A stretch of 64,000 bases of DNA from Cristatella mucedo (GCA_009760855.2 WPIO01000092.1:451001-515000), one strand, 5' to 3'; shown: positions 1-11,835, counted from the stretch's first letter. Translations and numbers: made by a program. Notes: generated from the letters alone by a model not told the origin.

Positions 1-970
1 GCTGAGAAAGGCAAGATTTTGTGGAACTATGGCCATTTTCTATACAATTAAAGCATGGGCCATTGGAAAATAGCAAAATACTCCTCAGAAGCAAAGAAAC
101 CGAAATGCAATTGCGCTACGTTTATTTTTAGCAGCTTTGTTATGTATGCCTTCCCTTGAGGAAGAGGACATAACTCGCTCGACTTTGTAGACAGATTCAC
201 GACGACGAAAACATTATGGCTTCAGTTTCCGCCAACTCGTCATGTCCGACTGTCTTTTGTTTTGAAATTGGACAGCAATTCAGACGTTTGGCTCAGCAAA
301 CATAGGCATTCTGCAGATTAATAGATAAGCGCTGACGTCGCTGCCATGCTTTGCTAACTAGAACCACACTCGCAGCCTCGTATCATCATATCGTAGACGC
401 ACACGCGGAGCGGCTATTCACTACCCCCTCTCACCTACCCAGGATGCTCTCTGGCAGCTTAGAGGTCTTCTTCTGTCACGTTTTGGTCTCTCCCCTGCCG
501 CTCTAAGCCTGCGAAAGCTTGCTCGTCGACTCGGTATAACCAGCGTCGATCAGCAGCCGACCTGACCCCTGGTGGTCAACAATTGTCACCCCGCGATGGA
601 GATCCACAGACGCACTGTCGGTCTCTCGGGAAGATTCCCGCGTCCCAGTCGTCCCACTGGCGACATCTCTTTTGCCTGCTCTCGCCGACTCAACTATGTA
701 TGACAACGGGGCTACGGGGCTGAAAAACCCGCGCTGCTGCGGGGATTTACTGTTTACGTTTCTTGGCCCGGCAGAATTCTTTAGCAGCTCTTCTGGTTTT
801 TTTTCAGTTCTGTGAAATTTTGCTTTATTCTTCTCTTAAATATTGCATTCTCTGCGTGCAGCCTCGAGCTCGATGAGTTGTCCTGGTTACGAGTTGTCCT
901 GGTTACGAGTTGTCCTGGTTACCGAAGTCACCGAAAGGAGCTAGAAACCTTCTTGCAGCAGAAGTTATAT
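1..970. other. No recognisable feature
   Basis: Mixed-composition sequence with only short frames. A 14-bp tandem triplet GAGTTGTCCTGGTTAC occurs at about 875-920. No repeat family or gene seen. Confidence 0.6.
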
Positions 971-971
971 A

Positions 972-1165
972 TAATTCGCTTGTATCTCGCTCTAAGAGAA
1001 CTGAATCTCAATCCAGGCGCTTCGCATATGCCACGGGGCTCGAGTCCACGACCTCCGTGGCGAAAAGTAATCCCATTGGCCTCGGTCTTCAAAGGCGAGC
1101 GCCGTAAGCCCTGGGCTAAACTAGGTCCTAAATGTAAGACCCATAAGCAGTTGGCTGGGAGAAAA
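972..1165 (-). mobile_element. SINE-2 copy (tRNA-derived head, L2-type tail)
   Basis: Read on the minus strand, TAGCCCAGGGCTTACGGCGC is an A-box-like stretch and GTGGACTCGAGCCCCGTGG holds the B-box-like GACTCGAGCCC. The shared tail GCGCCTGGATTGAGATTCAG...AGCG ends near 972. The same layout recurs at 46187, 48952, 56427, 58487 and 63503. Confidence 0.7.
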
Positions 1166-1595
1166 AACCCCATTTCCAAGAAGATTTCCGAGCATAGTTC
1201 AAAATGACAAGGTCTGGTTCCTAACTCCTCAAACTCGTAATTAGTCCAACTGCCTCCTCTGCCTCACCGTAAGTCTTCGGATACTCGGGAGATCTATTCG
1301 TGCATGTGTACATAAACTAATACCGCTTTGCTTTTCGAGGTTTGAAATTCTGCTCACGGAAACTGTGGACAGCTGTCAGTTAGCAGTCCAACAAGGATGC
1401 TATTCGTAGAAAATGTTCGCAAGTTCCACTATCGTTTTCAAGATCCGTTATCCAATTTACGAATCTTGATTTATCTGAGTTTAAAAACTCTTGAATCCAA
1501 GCCTGCTAATGTGGCCTCTTGACATGTATGGCCTTGTTGATCGTGATATCGCGTGCTGACATGTATTGCCTTGCTGATCGGGAGGTGGCCGGTGT
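1166..1595. other. No recognisable feature
   Basis: AT-leaning sequence without a clear frame. A short imperfect repeat of ACATGTAT(G/T)GCCTTG(C/T)TGATCG occurs at about 1522-1580. Confidence 0.5.
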
Positions 1596-2424
1596 ATAAT
1601 AATAATAATAATAATAATGCACTTGATAAAGCGCCCCCAGAGAACTCAATCTCTTCCTAGGCGCTTTACATTTGCTGCAAATGGAACGCGATTGAATCGT
1701 GAGTAATATAATGCTTGATCAACAACATGAACAATGTGGTTAGGGGTGACATGCACAGGGCCAGCATGCAAATGTGGTTAGTAGCAGCATGCACAGCGTC
1801 AGCACCCACAAGTACACGAATCACAGGGACCCACTAAATGCTGTCCTAAATAGATGTGTTTTTATGTTCTTTTTAAATGTGGTCAAGTCGGGGGATCTTC
1901 TGACGCAAGTCGGGAAGGAGTTCCAGGCTTTGGGAGCATACGAACTAAATGCACGGTCTCCAAGGATTTGAGGTTTGTACGAGGTAGTGGTAAACTGTTG
2001 GATTCCGAAAAGCAGGCGGTACGATGCTTGGCTAACTGGGGGAGTAGATCTGAGAGATTGGCTGAAGCGAAAGAATGAAGTGACCTAAAAGTGAGCGACA
2101 AAACCTTGAAGTCGATCCGTTGTTTGACTGGTAGCCAGTGCAGGTCGGCGAGAAGTCGTGTGATGTGGCAACTGCGACGTTCATGGCAGACAAACCTAGC
2201 TGCAGAGTTTTGCACAAGCTGTAATCGCCTGATTGCACATGCCGGTAGGCCAGTAAGCAGCGAGTTACAGAAATGAAGTCGGGATGTCACGAATGCATGG
2301 ACCAATTTAGACGTGGTATCCTTATCTAAACAAGCCCGAATTTTAGCAATGTTATTTTGCTGAAAGTAGGCAGATTTGACTGTGGAGCCGATGTGGTCGT
2401 CTAGCTCCACAGTCAAATCTGCCT
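1596..2424 (-). mobile_element. L2-clade LINE, 3' fragment with folded-back 5' end
   Basis: Minus strand. The C-terminal L2 ORF2 part is readable with one frame break: LDDHIGSTVKSAYFQ, KIRACLDKDTTSKLVHAF, RRLQLVQNSAARFVC, LADLHWLPVKQRIDFK, then a tail with AAAGCGCCTAGGAAGAGATTG and (ATT)n at 1596-1618. The 5' end is a fold-back: 2368-2388 and 2404-2424 are perfect 21-bp inverted arms, one in each LINE orientation. The copy is 5' truncated and inactive. Confidence 0.9.
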
Positions 2425-2431
2425 CTGGCCG

Positions 2432-3750
2432 GCTGATGAGCCTTTATTGCAAGAGTTTGAGGTAGATGTGCTGGGGAAAGTGAGAACCCGGTGAGTGGAG
2501 TGCAATCTTGCTCGTTCTGGCTAATGGCGCTGTAGGGAGAAATAATCGTTGCGGTGTCGTCGTGTTAAAGCATTCATCTTGTCAGCGAACTGTCGCTGAA
2601 GGTCGTGCCACTGTTTATAAATTGAAGGCAAGCGCATCAAGTTCTGTTACTACATCTCTACCGGCAGAGGTTTCTCCATACCAGACAACGTTTCTGGTGG
2701 CTTCGTCATCGATAACTGCGAGTCGCGACTCGGTGTCAGACAGTAATCTCATAGGTGCAGCATGCCGATCTGTGGGTCCAGTCGATTCTAGTTGATTGTA
2801 CGGCAAGGAAAGAGAATTTGTATCCGAGACTACAGGGATAGGCTATTTTCCGCTCGACCTCTCCACCCCCATTTAGGCCGGATCCTAGTCGCGTGGGCTC
2901 TCGCAGCAGCTAGCGTCGGAAAGGCGATAACCCGTTTATACAACAGTTTATGGTGCTGCAGAGGCACATGCTACACATAGTCGGAGACGCTACACAATAC
3001 TACAGGGAGGAGCCTAGGTGCAGCAAAGCTACAGTGAATGCGGATTGATGGACGAAAGCTTTCACAAACGTGTGCGTATAGGCAAATCACCTTCAGCAGT
3101 CTACGACACCTGCTGTCTACGTCCCAAGAGTATCAGCGTAATAAATAATCACAAGAATGTCGAAGCTCGCATTAGTCGACATACCTGGTAAGCTTTAGTC
3201 CACATTTCCCTAGGCGCCGAAGAATTTGTCCTAGTGTGGATTCGGGTGTGGCATCATCGCAACCTTCTTAGCGAAGAATCAAATGTTATCCGGATGTCAA
3301 ATCACATCCTCTATCTACTCCGACATGGTCGACATGGCCCGCTGAAAAATCTCGGGCGCCAACGACATTTCAAGTGGCAAGCGATTAAAGCAGTTTCGGC
3401 CAAACGATGTCACAAACGTCTACCAACAGCCTGCAGCTTAATTTGCCAGGATGTGCTGTTTTTATCTTCGGGAAAGTTCTGATCCCAACACGTTAAACCT
3501 ATTCTGGGCCGTCTCATTTTAGTGCGTGATTTTCATTCTCCCGCAGTGATTGATTAAGAAATGTGTATAAGAAAATATGTGCATGCTAAAAGAACGTCAG
3601 GAAAACTAGTGATGTTTCGCGAACCAGACACATCGCAAGGACAGCATTTCTGAGTGCCACAAGTCAAGCGACAGCGTATGGTTGCCTCGAAGCTCTTAAA
3701 GTTGTTTTTGTTTTCAAGTATTTTAACGTACCATACAAGCAAAGGTGGAT
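2432..3750. other. No recognisable feature
   Basis: Short frames only (up to about 95 codons), with no family resemblance and no repeat shared with the rest of the window. Confidence 0.5.
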
Positions 3751-3751
3751 T

Positions 3752-3924
3752 GTAGCCGTGATGGCACACTGGGTAAGGTGGTTGCTTTTCACGACCTCGG
3801 TCCCGAGGTCGTCGATTCGAATCCTGCTGTGGGCGATTTGCTATCGCTGCTACAAGCGGTGGCGATAGCCGTAAAGGCTCTTCTGCCGCTACACAAAAGA
3901 GGCTGTTAAATCAGCTAGTATTTT
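3752..3924 (+). mobile_element. SINE-1 copy (tRNA-derived)
   Basis: The head has an A-box-like TGGCACACTGGG and a good B box, GATTCGAATCC (consensus GGTTCGANTCC). The body has a stem GCCACCGC-type inverted pair (GCGGTGGCGATAGCC), then AGGCTCTTCTGCCGCTACACAAAAGAGGCTG and TTAAATCAGCTAGT at the end. Other copies: 4971, 18036, 19690, 29072, 34265, 51360, 54805. This is a well-preserved copy and defines the family here. Confidence 0.85.
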
Positions 3925-3929
3925 ATAGA

Positions 3930-4829
3930 GGAGAGCACATCACCTCATAGACAACCTGGTGACATCAAAGTGTCGATCGAGCCGAACCGGTATGCATCCA
4001 GAATGCGACGGTATCACATCGAAAATCTACTCGCCATAAGGTCAAAGGTCTAAGTAGTAGCTAATTGAGTTACTTGATGATGGCGCTTTCAAACGAACGA
4101 TCAGTCCCTTGCTATCGTCATTTGTGATCATCAGAAGCTCTTTAGGCGACGTTGAAATTTTTGTCAATGATCAAACTCAATGAGATCACATCGGAGATTG
4201 TTAACTATATCGAAATCCTACAGACACTGAGGATCTGCTTCATAAATGCAGTAGCGTTGACATAACACGATTACCACGAAAGGCAGGTCACTGAGACGGA
4301 CAGAAAAAAAACCTTTGCATCACCAGTGGATCTATACTAGTATGGCTTAATGGGCAGATTAATTCCGCCTGACATTTTTGCTCAATGATCAATGACCTCA
4401 TTCACATGTCTGACATAAAAGATGTCACAACATACCCGATGGCTTAGTTTGCGTAACTCCGGCCGACCATCTTCCCCACTTGGATAGCCAGATCAGATTT
4501 TCTGGCTTCAAACTGTCTCTAATGTAATCTTTTTTCTCGATATGAAGTAATTTTTCTGGGGCCCATGATATCTGTTCCGGCTATCCGATTGCTGCAGCAG
4601 AAAATGTCCCTCGTTCGAGAGTGGTGGATGTTCCAAGCTGCTGATGAACTTTGTGGTTACTGGAGCTCGGGGGGGGGGCCTCGATCTCAAATTGACCTTC
4701 TATTGTCCTAAACGATCAGGCGATTGCAGTTTCGGAAATGTGCTGCTACCTAAAGCAAGCTCAACGAGCTACTCGTCGACAGTGCTGCCGCCGATGCTGA
4801 TGCCACCGATCCATCGATCGGGCCTCCTT
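3930..4829. other. No recognisable feature
   Basis: AT-leaning sequence with a G run at about 4670-4678; no coding or repeat signal recognised. Confidence 0.5.
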
Positions 4830-4921
4830 TGTGGCAAATATAAAGTGCCTAGAAAGAGACTCCGTCCTCTGAGAGTGCTATATCAAATAGGTTATTATTA
4901 TTATTATCATCATTATCATAA
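4830..4921 (+). mobile_element. L2 LINE tail fragment
   Basis: The tail reads GGCAAATATAAAGTGCCTAGAAAGAGAC...CTCTGAGAGTGCTATATCAAAT followed by (ATT)n. The hairpin arms are mutated. No coding part remains. Confidence 0.75.
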
Positions 4922-4970
4922 GAAGAGAGTAATTTCGTTAGGGTGTTATGCAAATGCATTATTATTTTTA

Positions 4971-5133
4971 GTGATCCCGACGGTAAGACGGTTGCTTTTC
5001 ACGACCTCGATCCCGATATCGTGGGTTCGAATCCCGCGATGGGCGATCATTTATTGCTACTGTAAGCAGTGGGGACAGCCGTAAAGGCTCTTTTGTCGCT
5101 ATGCAAAATAGACTGTTAAATCAGCTAGTGTTT
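4971..5133 (+). mobile_element. SINE-1 copy
   Basis: The B box GGTTCGAATCC is perfect here (5027-5037). The 5' end is shortened (GATCCCGACGGTAAGACGG), and the end reads CTGTTAAATCAGCTAGTG. It begins 50 bases after the end of an L2 tail. Confidence 0.85.
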
Positions 5134-5139
5134 TTGTTT

Positions 5140-6700
5140 TGTTTTTTAAATAGTCAAAGCAGGTCTTCGCTGATTAGATTGCATCGCTCCACACCTCCGT
5201 TATTAGCTGGGTGGGTAATAATGGAGAACAGGTTCTCAGCATGTAAATGTCTGCATACCTTGTGCAGTAGTCTCGCTCAAACTCTTCTTCGCATTAGCTA
5301 CCTAGGCTGCATAGATAGTCGTATTATTTGTTGGTTGCGGATGCTTCACTAACCGCTTCTTTGAACTTTATTGAATGACAGCTACGAAAAGCGAACAGTT
5401 GGAAACGATTAGGGCAAGACGGAATTTGTCTGGAGCAAAGCCAAAATCTTCAAAAAAGCAAGGATACAATCTTGAGCTTGTCAACTCAAAATTGCCATTG
5501 AGATCGGTACTGTGAAGGTCAGTTAGCTATACAATCAAATTCAGGAGAAATCAGCAATCTCTAGTATCACGATCAGGGACAATTCTATTCGATGATAAAG
5601 TAAAATCAACCGGTAGGTCATAACAGAAGGGATACATTAAATGAAAGTCACATGCAACTAAAAATGAGAATTGTACCTGACAAGTTAATTATATTTTCTC
5701 ACCTCAGGCAGACTCTGTTGTCGGCCAAGAAGTCATTGCACATAAAAATCAGTCGCTCAACATTAAGACTGCCACAAGGCATAAGCACATATCTGAGAGT
5801 GGTGGAGAGAGGGATAGTCTATGCAGCTGTGAAATCGGTGCTCTTTACCAATCTTCTATTAAAATTCAATGAGAACGGCTGCCGTTTGATGACATGATGA
5901 CACACACTTTTAGCTGTTCGGCGCTTAGCACTGACCCAAGGTCTGATGTCGCTCGTAGTCTCCCTTTTCTTTTTTTCAGCGAAGAAAAGCTCTCTAAATT
6001 CAGTATGGAAAGCAGCTCTAAAAATCCCGGTTGCGCTTGAAGCTGTTGCCGCGAAAGCTCTTCCTTCGACTTTTCGCAAACATTTCGAAAAAAGATGGAC
6101 GCACGGGCACTCCACTCGAGATCATGTATATTCTGCAGCTGCTCTAATACCAATTGATCGCCCTCCTCCACCCCGCGCGATATCAGCGATAGCACCGAAA
6201 CGAACCGAAACCGAAACGAACAGCAAGTCATGCAGTAAGCTACAGTTTGGAGGAGCCAGAAGACTTGCTGATGACTCTATCTTCAACAAAGCATCAAAGC
6301 GCTCTTACATTTGATTAACTACAAAAAGAGCTCAAGCCTATAAGATCTTAGACCTGTCTCTCTATACAATCTCTTTCTGGGATGCAGCTTCACTCTCGCA
6401 TTAACTTCCACAAGAACATCTCAAAGTGCCCCGATAGTCCTCTGTTAGCCAAGTTTTCCACTGCCTGGACCCAAGACAACCAACGAAAAATCAGCACATC
6501 TATCAGCCGCTGATAGAACTCCAAACACACGCTGTTCTTTTGGCAAAGTTATGGACTAGTGGCGTTTCAGCTATGGCGCGATTTATATGAAGGCCACACT
6601 CTGCCACTTTGTATCTGGTAGCTACAGTCCGGAATGTTGCTTAAAAACGGTATGCTACTAATTGCAATGGGATGCTTATATGAAATTATGAAATTATGAA
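5140..6700. other. No recognisable feature
   Basis: AT-leaning sequence. Overlapping frames of 80-122 codons at 5,650-6,310 on both strands have no recognisable content. No shared repeat seen. Confidence 0.45.
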
Positions 6701-6784
6701 GTTATGAAATAATAATAACAGCAATAAGGCTTGTATAGCGCCCAATGAGTGCCAGATCCAGACGCTGTCCAACTCGTAGAAACG

Positions 6785-6992
6785 CAATAGCCAATCCACT
6801 AACCACATTTGCATGCTGACCCAGTGCATGTAACCCCTAACTATGTTATTCATTTTGTTTGTTTTTCAAGCATGATTTTACTTACTATTCTATTGCGTAT
6901 CACTTTGCAGCAAATGTAAAGCGCCTAGAAAGAGATTAAGTTCTCTGAGGGCGCTTTATCAAGTGCAATATTATTATTATTATTATTATTAA
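6785..6992 (+). mobile_element. L2 LINE tail fragment
   Basis: The 3' UTR reads ACTAACCACATTTGCATGCTGACCC, then CAAGCATGATTTTACT, then GCAAATGTAAAGCGCCTAG...CTCTGAGGGCGCTTTATC and (ATT)n. The arms AAAGCGCC and GGCGCTTT pair perfectly. A worn fragment at 6705-6775 (TTGTATAGCGCCC) resembles a SINE-2 tail on the minus strand. Confidence 0.85.
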
Positions 6993-7131
6993 TAGGTAAT
7001 GGCAACGCATCATGTGTAGACACTCGTGCAAAAGCACACGAGAAGGCACTCAAGGCGTCTGGTTGGTAGGACCCCTGGGTATTAATTTACTTTGAAGCTT
7101 AATGGAGAACCTTCCCTTTTCAGTGCTGGAT

Positions 7132-8640
7132 TAAATAATAATAATAATAAATGCACTTGATAAAGCGCCCTCAGAGAACTCAATCTCTTTCTATGTGCTT
7201 TACATTTGCTGAAAAGGGAAATGCAATTGAATGGTGAGTAAGATCATGCTTGATAAACAACATAAATAACACGGTTAGGGGTGACATGCACAGGGTCAGC
7301 ATGCAAATGTGGTTAGTGGCAGCATGCACAGTGTTAGCACGCATAAGCACATCAAGGACGAATCACAGGGACCCACTGAATGCCGTCTTAAATAGGTGTG
7401 CTTTAAAGTTCTTTTTAAATGTGGTCAAGTCAGGAGATGTTCTGACGCAGGTCGGGAGGGAGTTCCAGGCTTTGGGAGCATACGAACTAAATGCACGGTC
7501 TCGAAAGGATTTGAGGTTTGTAAGAGGTATTTGTAGGCTGTTGGATTCCGAAAAGCGGGTGGTACGATGCTTAGCCTGGTCGGGGAGTAGATCTGAGAGA
7601 TAGGCTGTCGTCGTTGCCACGTATAATGTCATTATTAACACGGAGGAGAGCAGTTTCAGTGGAGTGCTGCCTCTTGAACCCTGATTGAAATGTTTCTGAC
7701 ATTTCATTCTTTTCAATATGTTCAACCAGCTGCTTAGCAACAATTTTTTCAAGAAAATTTGACAAGAAAGGAAGAAGAGAAATTGGGCAATAGTTTGCAA
7801 GGACCTCTGTATCTAATCCAGGCTTTTAAGTATGGGTCTAACGATTGCCGATTTGAAGGACTTGGGTACGACCCCTTTTCCCAAAGAAGCATTAAAAATC
7901 TCGTTTATGGCAGGGCTAAGTTGGTCTGCCAGCGAAGACCACAGAGACGATGGTATACGGTCTTCAGGAGACGAGGTATTTTTGCTAGACCTAATTAAGG
8001 TAGCCGCATCGCATGCAGAAACCTCGGAAAACCTTTTAAGGATGGTCACAGGTTGTGATTCAGCAATGGCTTTAGTCGGATGGGGCTTTATGGAGGCACG
8101 AACGTGCACAATTATTTCAGTAAAGAATGCTGAAAACTTTTCGGCTGAGCTCTTAATATCTGGGGAGTCAGGCCTCTCAGCATTGGCCAGTAAATTGTTT
8201 ACTGTCTTATAAATCTGTTTAGGGTCCGACTGGCAGCAATTCAGCTTTCGAGTGAAAAAAGAAGCCCTGGCTTTTTTAAGCTCCGGGTATGAACTCGAAG
8301 AAATTCTTTGAAATTGACTAGATCTGCATCAGACCCCGATTTCTTGAAACGACGTTCAAGCCTGCGCTTAACCCGGCGCACCTGTAGGAGTTTTTTGTAA
8401 ACTAAAAGGAATCTCCACGACGATTTAAACCAGATAGTGTGGTTTGTAAAGAAAACTTTTAACCTCACCCTAAACTTAGACGACACTGATTTGGACTTCG
8501 CGAAAGGTACGCCTTCCTAGAAACTACCTGTCGTCGCTGTTCTAGATTACTTGATTCGGGGAGTTGTTTTCGCTGCCCAAAGAAAAGGATGACTACGAAT
8601 GATATTGAACCTTGGGTCAAAGTGCAAAGTGCCGAATGAT
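7132..8640 (-). mobile_element. L2-clade LINE, internally deleted
   Basis: Minus strand. From about 8,640 down it shows the linker before reverse transcriptase (VRRVKRRLERRFKKSGSDAD), the pre-RT region (SFKSAIVRPILKS), and the RT start (FLSNFLEKIVAKQLVEHIE, FQSGFKRQHSTETALLRVNN). Near 7,605-7,620 the sequence jumps directly to the C-terminus (YLSDLLPDQAKHRTTRFSES, SYAPKAWNSLPTC), so the RT catalytic core is missing. The tail with (AAT)n ends at 7132. An internal-deletion relic. Confidence 0.88.
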
Positions 8641-10185
8641 GATAATTATAATAATACACTTGATAAAGCACCTTCAGAGAACTCAATATCTTTCTAGGCG
8701 CTTTACATTTGCTGCAAATGGAACGCGATCGAATGGTGAGTGGTATCATGCCTAATCAACAACATCAATAAAATGTTAGGTGCGACATGCACAGGGTCAG
8801 CATGCAACAGTGTCAGCACGCATAAGCACATAAGGAACGAATCACAGGGACGCACTAAATGCTGACGTAAGTAGATGCGTTTTTAATTTCTTTGTAAATG
8901 TGGTCAAGTCAGGGGATGTCGTGATGCAAGTCGGGCGTGAGTACCGGGCCTTGTAACCATACGAACTAAATGCACTGTCTTTAAAGGATTTGTGGTTTGT
9001 ACGAGGTTTAGGTAAACAGCTAGTTTCCGAAAAGCTGGTGGTACGATGCTTGGCCTGGTCGGGGAGTAGATCTGATAGGTAGGCTGGAGCCAAAGAATGA
9101 AGGGACTTAAAAGTGAGCGACAAAACCTTGAAGTCGATCAGTTGCTAGACCGGTAGCCAGTGCAGGTCGGCGAGAAGTGGTGTGATGCGGCAACTGCGAC
9201 GCTCACGGCGGACAAGCCTAGCTGCAGACTTTTGCACCAGCTACTTTTGCACCAGCTCATGATTGCACGTGCCGGTAGGCCAGCAAGCAGTGAGCTGCAG
9301 AAGTCAAGACGGGTTGTCACAAATGCATGGACCAACTTAGATGTTGCATCCCTGTCTAAACAAGCCCGAATTTTAGCAATGCTATGTGTCTGAAAGTAGG
9401 CAGACTTATTTGGGAAGCTGGTGTGGTCGTCTAACGATAGGTCACTTTGGAACATGACACCTAGATTTCGAGCTGATTCAACAGGAGATATGGTGGCAGA
9501 GCCAACATTGACCGTTAGCCTTTCCAATTTCTGAATCACACTGCGTTTGCCCCATAACTAATAAGTTAGTTCTTTATCATCTTTTAGTTTAAGAAAATGT
9601 GCTGCCATCCATGTGCGGATGTCATCAATGCATGCAGCAAGTGAGTTGAGAGAATTCGAGGTGCTCGAAGGCTGGGAGGGATCAAAGCAAAGGTACAACT
9701 GAGTGTCATCCGCATAGAAGTGAAAGCCTATACTGTGCTTGGCAATCGCATAGGCAAGAGGCAGAGTATAAACCGTGAAAAGGATAGGACTAAGCACAGA
9801 GCCCTGATGTACCCCATATTTCAGAGGTACCTCTGATGACCTTTGTTCATTCACGTCAATAATCTGGATTCACGCAGTGGACCTGAACCACTGCAGAGCA
9901 GTGCCAGTGATGCCCAGGCGAGATGAGAGGCGCTCAAGAAGGCCTTGGTGATCGATAGTATCAAAAGCTGCCGAAAGATCGAGCAAAACAAGCAGAGATA
10001 CTCTACCCATGTCTGCATTCCTAAGTAGGTCGTTGTACACCCGAAGCAATGCTGACTCTGTGGAGTGATTATCTCTTAAGCCAGACTGGAACTTACTAGC
10101 AAGGTTAGAAGTTTCAATATATGAGTTCAGCTGATCTGCCACGACTCGTTCCAGTGTCTTTGATAGGAATGGTAGAAAGGAGAAA
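8641..10185 (-). mobile_element. L2-clade LINE, 5' truncated with RT core
   Basis: Minus strand, from 10,185 to the (AAT)n tail at about 8,641. RT motifs: FQSGLRDNHSTESALL, LLVLLDLSAAFDTIDHQGLL, SRLGITGTALQWFRS, then after a frame break GVHQGSVLSPILFTVYTLPL and YADDTQLYL with the intact catalytic DD, then the C-terminal region in two frames. Several frame breaks make it a pseudogene. Of the copies here it best shows the RT catalytic region. Confidence 0.92.
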
Positions 10186-10194
10186 TGTCAGCCA

Positions 10195-10325
10195 TTCCCA
10201 TTGGATTTCTATATTGGATTTATATTTCTATATTGGATATATATATATATATATTTATATTTCTATATTGGATATATATATATATTTATATTTCTATATT
10301 GGATATATATATATATATATTTAGC
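10195..10325. repeat. AT-rich minisatellite
   Basis: Three to four copies of TTTATATTTCTATATTGGATATA, with (AT)n spacers of changing length, sit between two minus-strand L2 fragments. The first unit begins CCATTCCCATTGGATTTCTA, suggesting expansion from the junction sequence. Confidence 0.85.
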
Positions 10326-11077
10326 TGGAGAGCTAGAGAGCGGAGGGACTTAAAAGTGAGTGACTGAACCTTGAAGTCGATATATTGCTTGATTGGAAGC
10401 CAGTACACGTCGGAAATAAGTGGTGTAATGTGGCAACTGCAACGCTCTCGACAGACAAGCCTAGCTGTAGCGCTTTGCACCAGCTGTAAGCACCTGATTG
10501 CACACGCCAGCCGATCAGCAAGCAGTCAGTTACAGAAGTCGAGACCGGATGTCAAAAATGCATGGACAAATTAAGATGTAGTATCTCAGTCTAGGCACGC
10601 CAGAATTTTACAAGGTCATATAGCAGAAAGTAGGCTGACTTGACTGGGGAGCAGATGCTGTCGTCTTGCGAAAGGTCACTTTGGAAAAGGACATACAGAT
10701 TTCGAGCAGATGCTACAGGAGATATGCTGGCAGAGCCGATTTGGATAGATTATTTTTCTGAATCACGCTTGGTTTGCCCATAACCAGTAAGTTGGTTTCA
10801 TCATCATTCAGTTTGAGAAAGTGTGCTGCCATTCATGTTCGGATGACAGCCAAGTACATTCAGCCAAGGGAATTGAGAGAATTTGATGTGCTGGAGGGCT
10901 GGAAGGGATCCAAGCAAAGGTACAACTGAGTGTAATCTGCATAGAAGTTAGAGGCTAGATTGTGCTTGGCAATCACATCGGTAACAGGAAAGTATAAATT
11001 GTGAAAAGTAGTGGACCAAGCATAGACTCTTAAGGTACCCCATACTTCAGAGGTTCCTTTGATGACCTTTGTTCATT
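10326..11077 (-). mobile_element. L2-clade LINE fragment, degenerate
   Basis: Minus strand. Readable pieces are YADYTQLYL (catalytic DD mutated), DPFQPSSTSNSLNS, ATARLVCRERCSCHITPL and WLPIKQYIDFKV. It matches the 8641-10185 copy through much of its length and may once have been continuous with it before the AT minisatellite expanded. Confidence 0.85.
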
Positions 11078-11274
11078 AATAACAATAATAATAATAAGAC
11101 ACTTGATAATGCTCCATCAGAGAACTCGATCTCTCTCTAGGCGCTTTACATTTGCTGCAAAGGAGACACGATCGAATGGTTAGTGGTAGCATGCTCAATA
11201 AACAACAAGAGTAACATGGTTAGGATTACATGCACAGGGTCAGCATGCAAGTACGGTTAGTGGTAGCATGCACA
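11078..11274 (-). mobile_element. L2 LINE tail fragment
   Basis: (AAT)n, then ACTTGATAATGCTCCATCAGAGAACTCGATC and GGCGCTTTACATTTGC, then the 3' UTR blocks (CATGCACAGGGTCAGCATGC). It abuts an opposite-strand L2 fragment. Confidence 0.85.
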
Positions 11275-11456
11275 TCCTTTATCTCAGATTTCTCTGACCT
11301 CATTTTCATTCTAGTGCAAAAAATTAATCTCTCATTGTTATGGGTTATTTTAATGCTCATATTGACAACTTAATTGGTGCCTTAAGTGCCGAATTTCGTG
11401 CGCTGATAGACTCTACTAGGTCATGTGTATGACCCTACTCAGAACAAAGGTCACAT

Positions 11457-11490
<34 letters not shown>

Positions 11491-11835
11491 GCGCGCGCAC
11501 ACACACACACACACGATCAAATATTCTCCCACAAATATATGATAACATCTCATATTAACTGCTCCCAGGTTAGCTCCTTACCTAGAGATTTTCGTAATGA
11601 TCTAGCTAATTACTTCCCTTGCTTCTTTGCCAGCAAGATAGACTAGATCAGAGAGTCCATCCCTAAGGTTGCAGCATCCATTCTGGACTCCAGTCCCTCA
11701 AAACAACCTTGCGTGACACCTCTCTCTCTCTCAATTCCGTGTACAAACCTCAACGTCTGCATTCAAGGAGGCATTCAAGGATTGAGTCCTCTGAGGGCGC
11801 TTTATCAAGTGTATTATCATTATTATTATTGTTAT
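11275..11835 (+). mobile_element. L2-clade LINE fragment with an internal CA expansion
   Basis: Plus strand. Endonuclease-region remnants are readable (YFNAHIDNLIG, AEFRALIDSTR), then (CA)n with CG interruptions at 11456-11513, then DQIF and SLPRDFRNDLANYF, then a jump to the tail (CTCTGAGGGCGCTTTATCAAG and (ATT)n). The CA run replaces a His/Thr-coding stretch (compare HVHGHTHIKGHTDDQIF in the copy at 43.6 kb). Confidence 0.8.
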
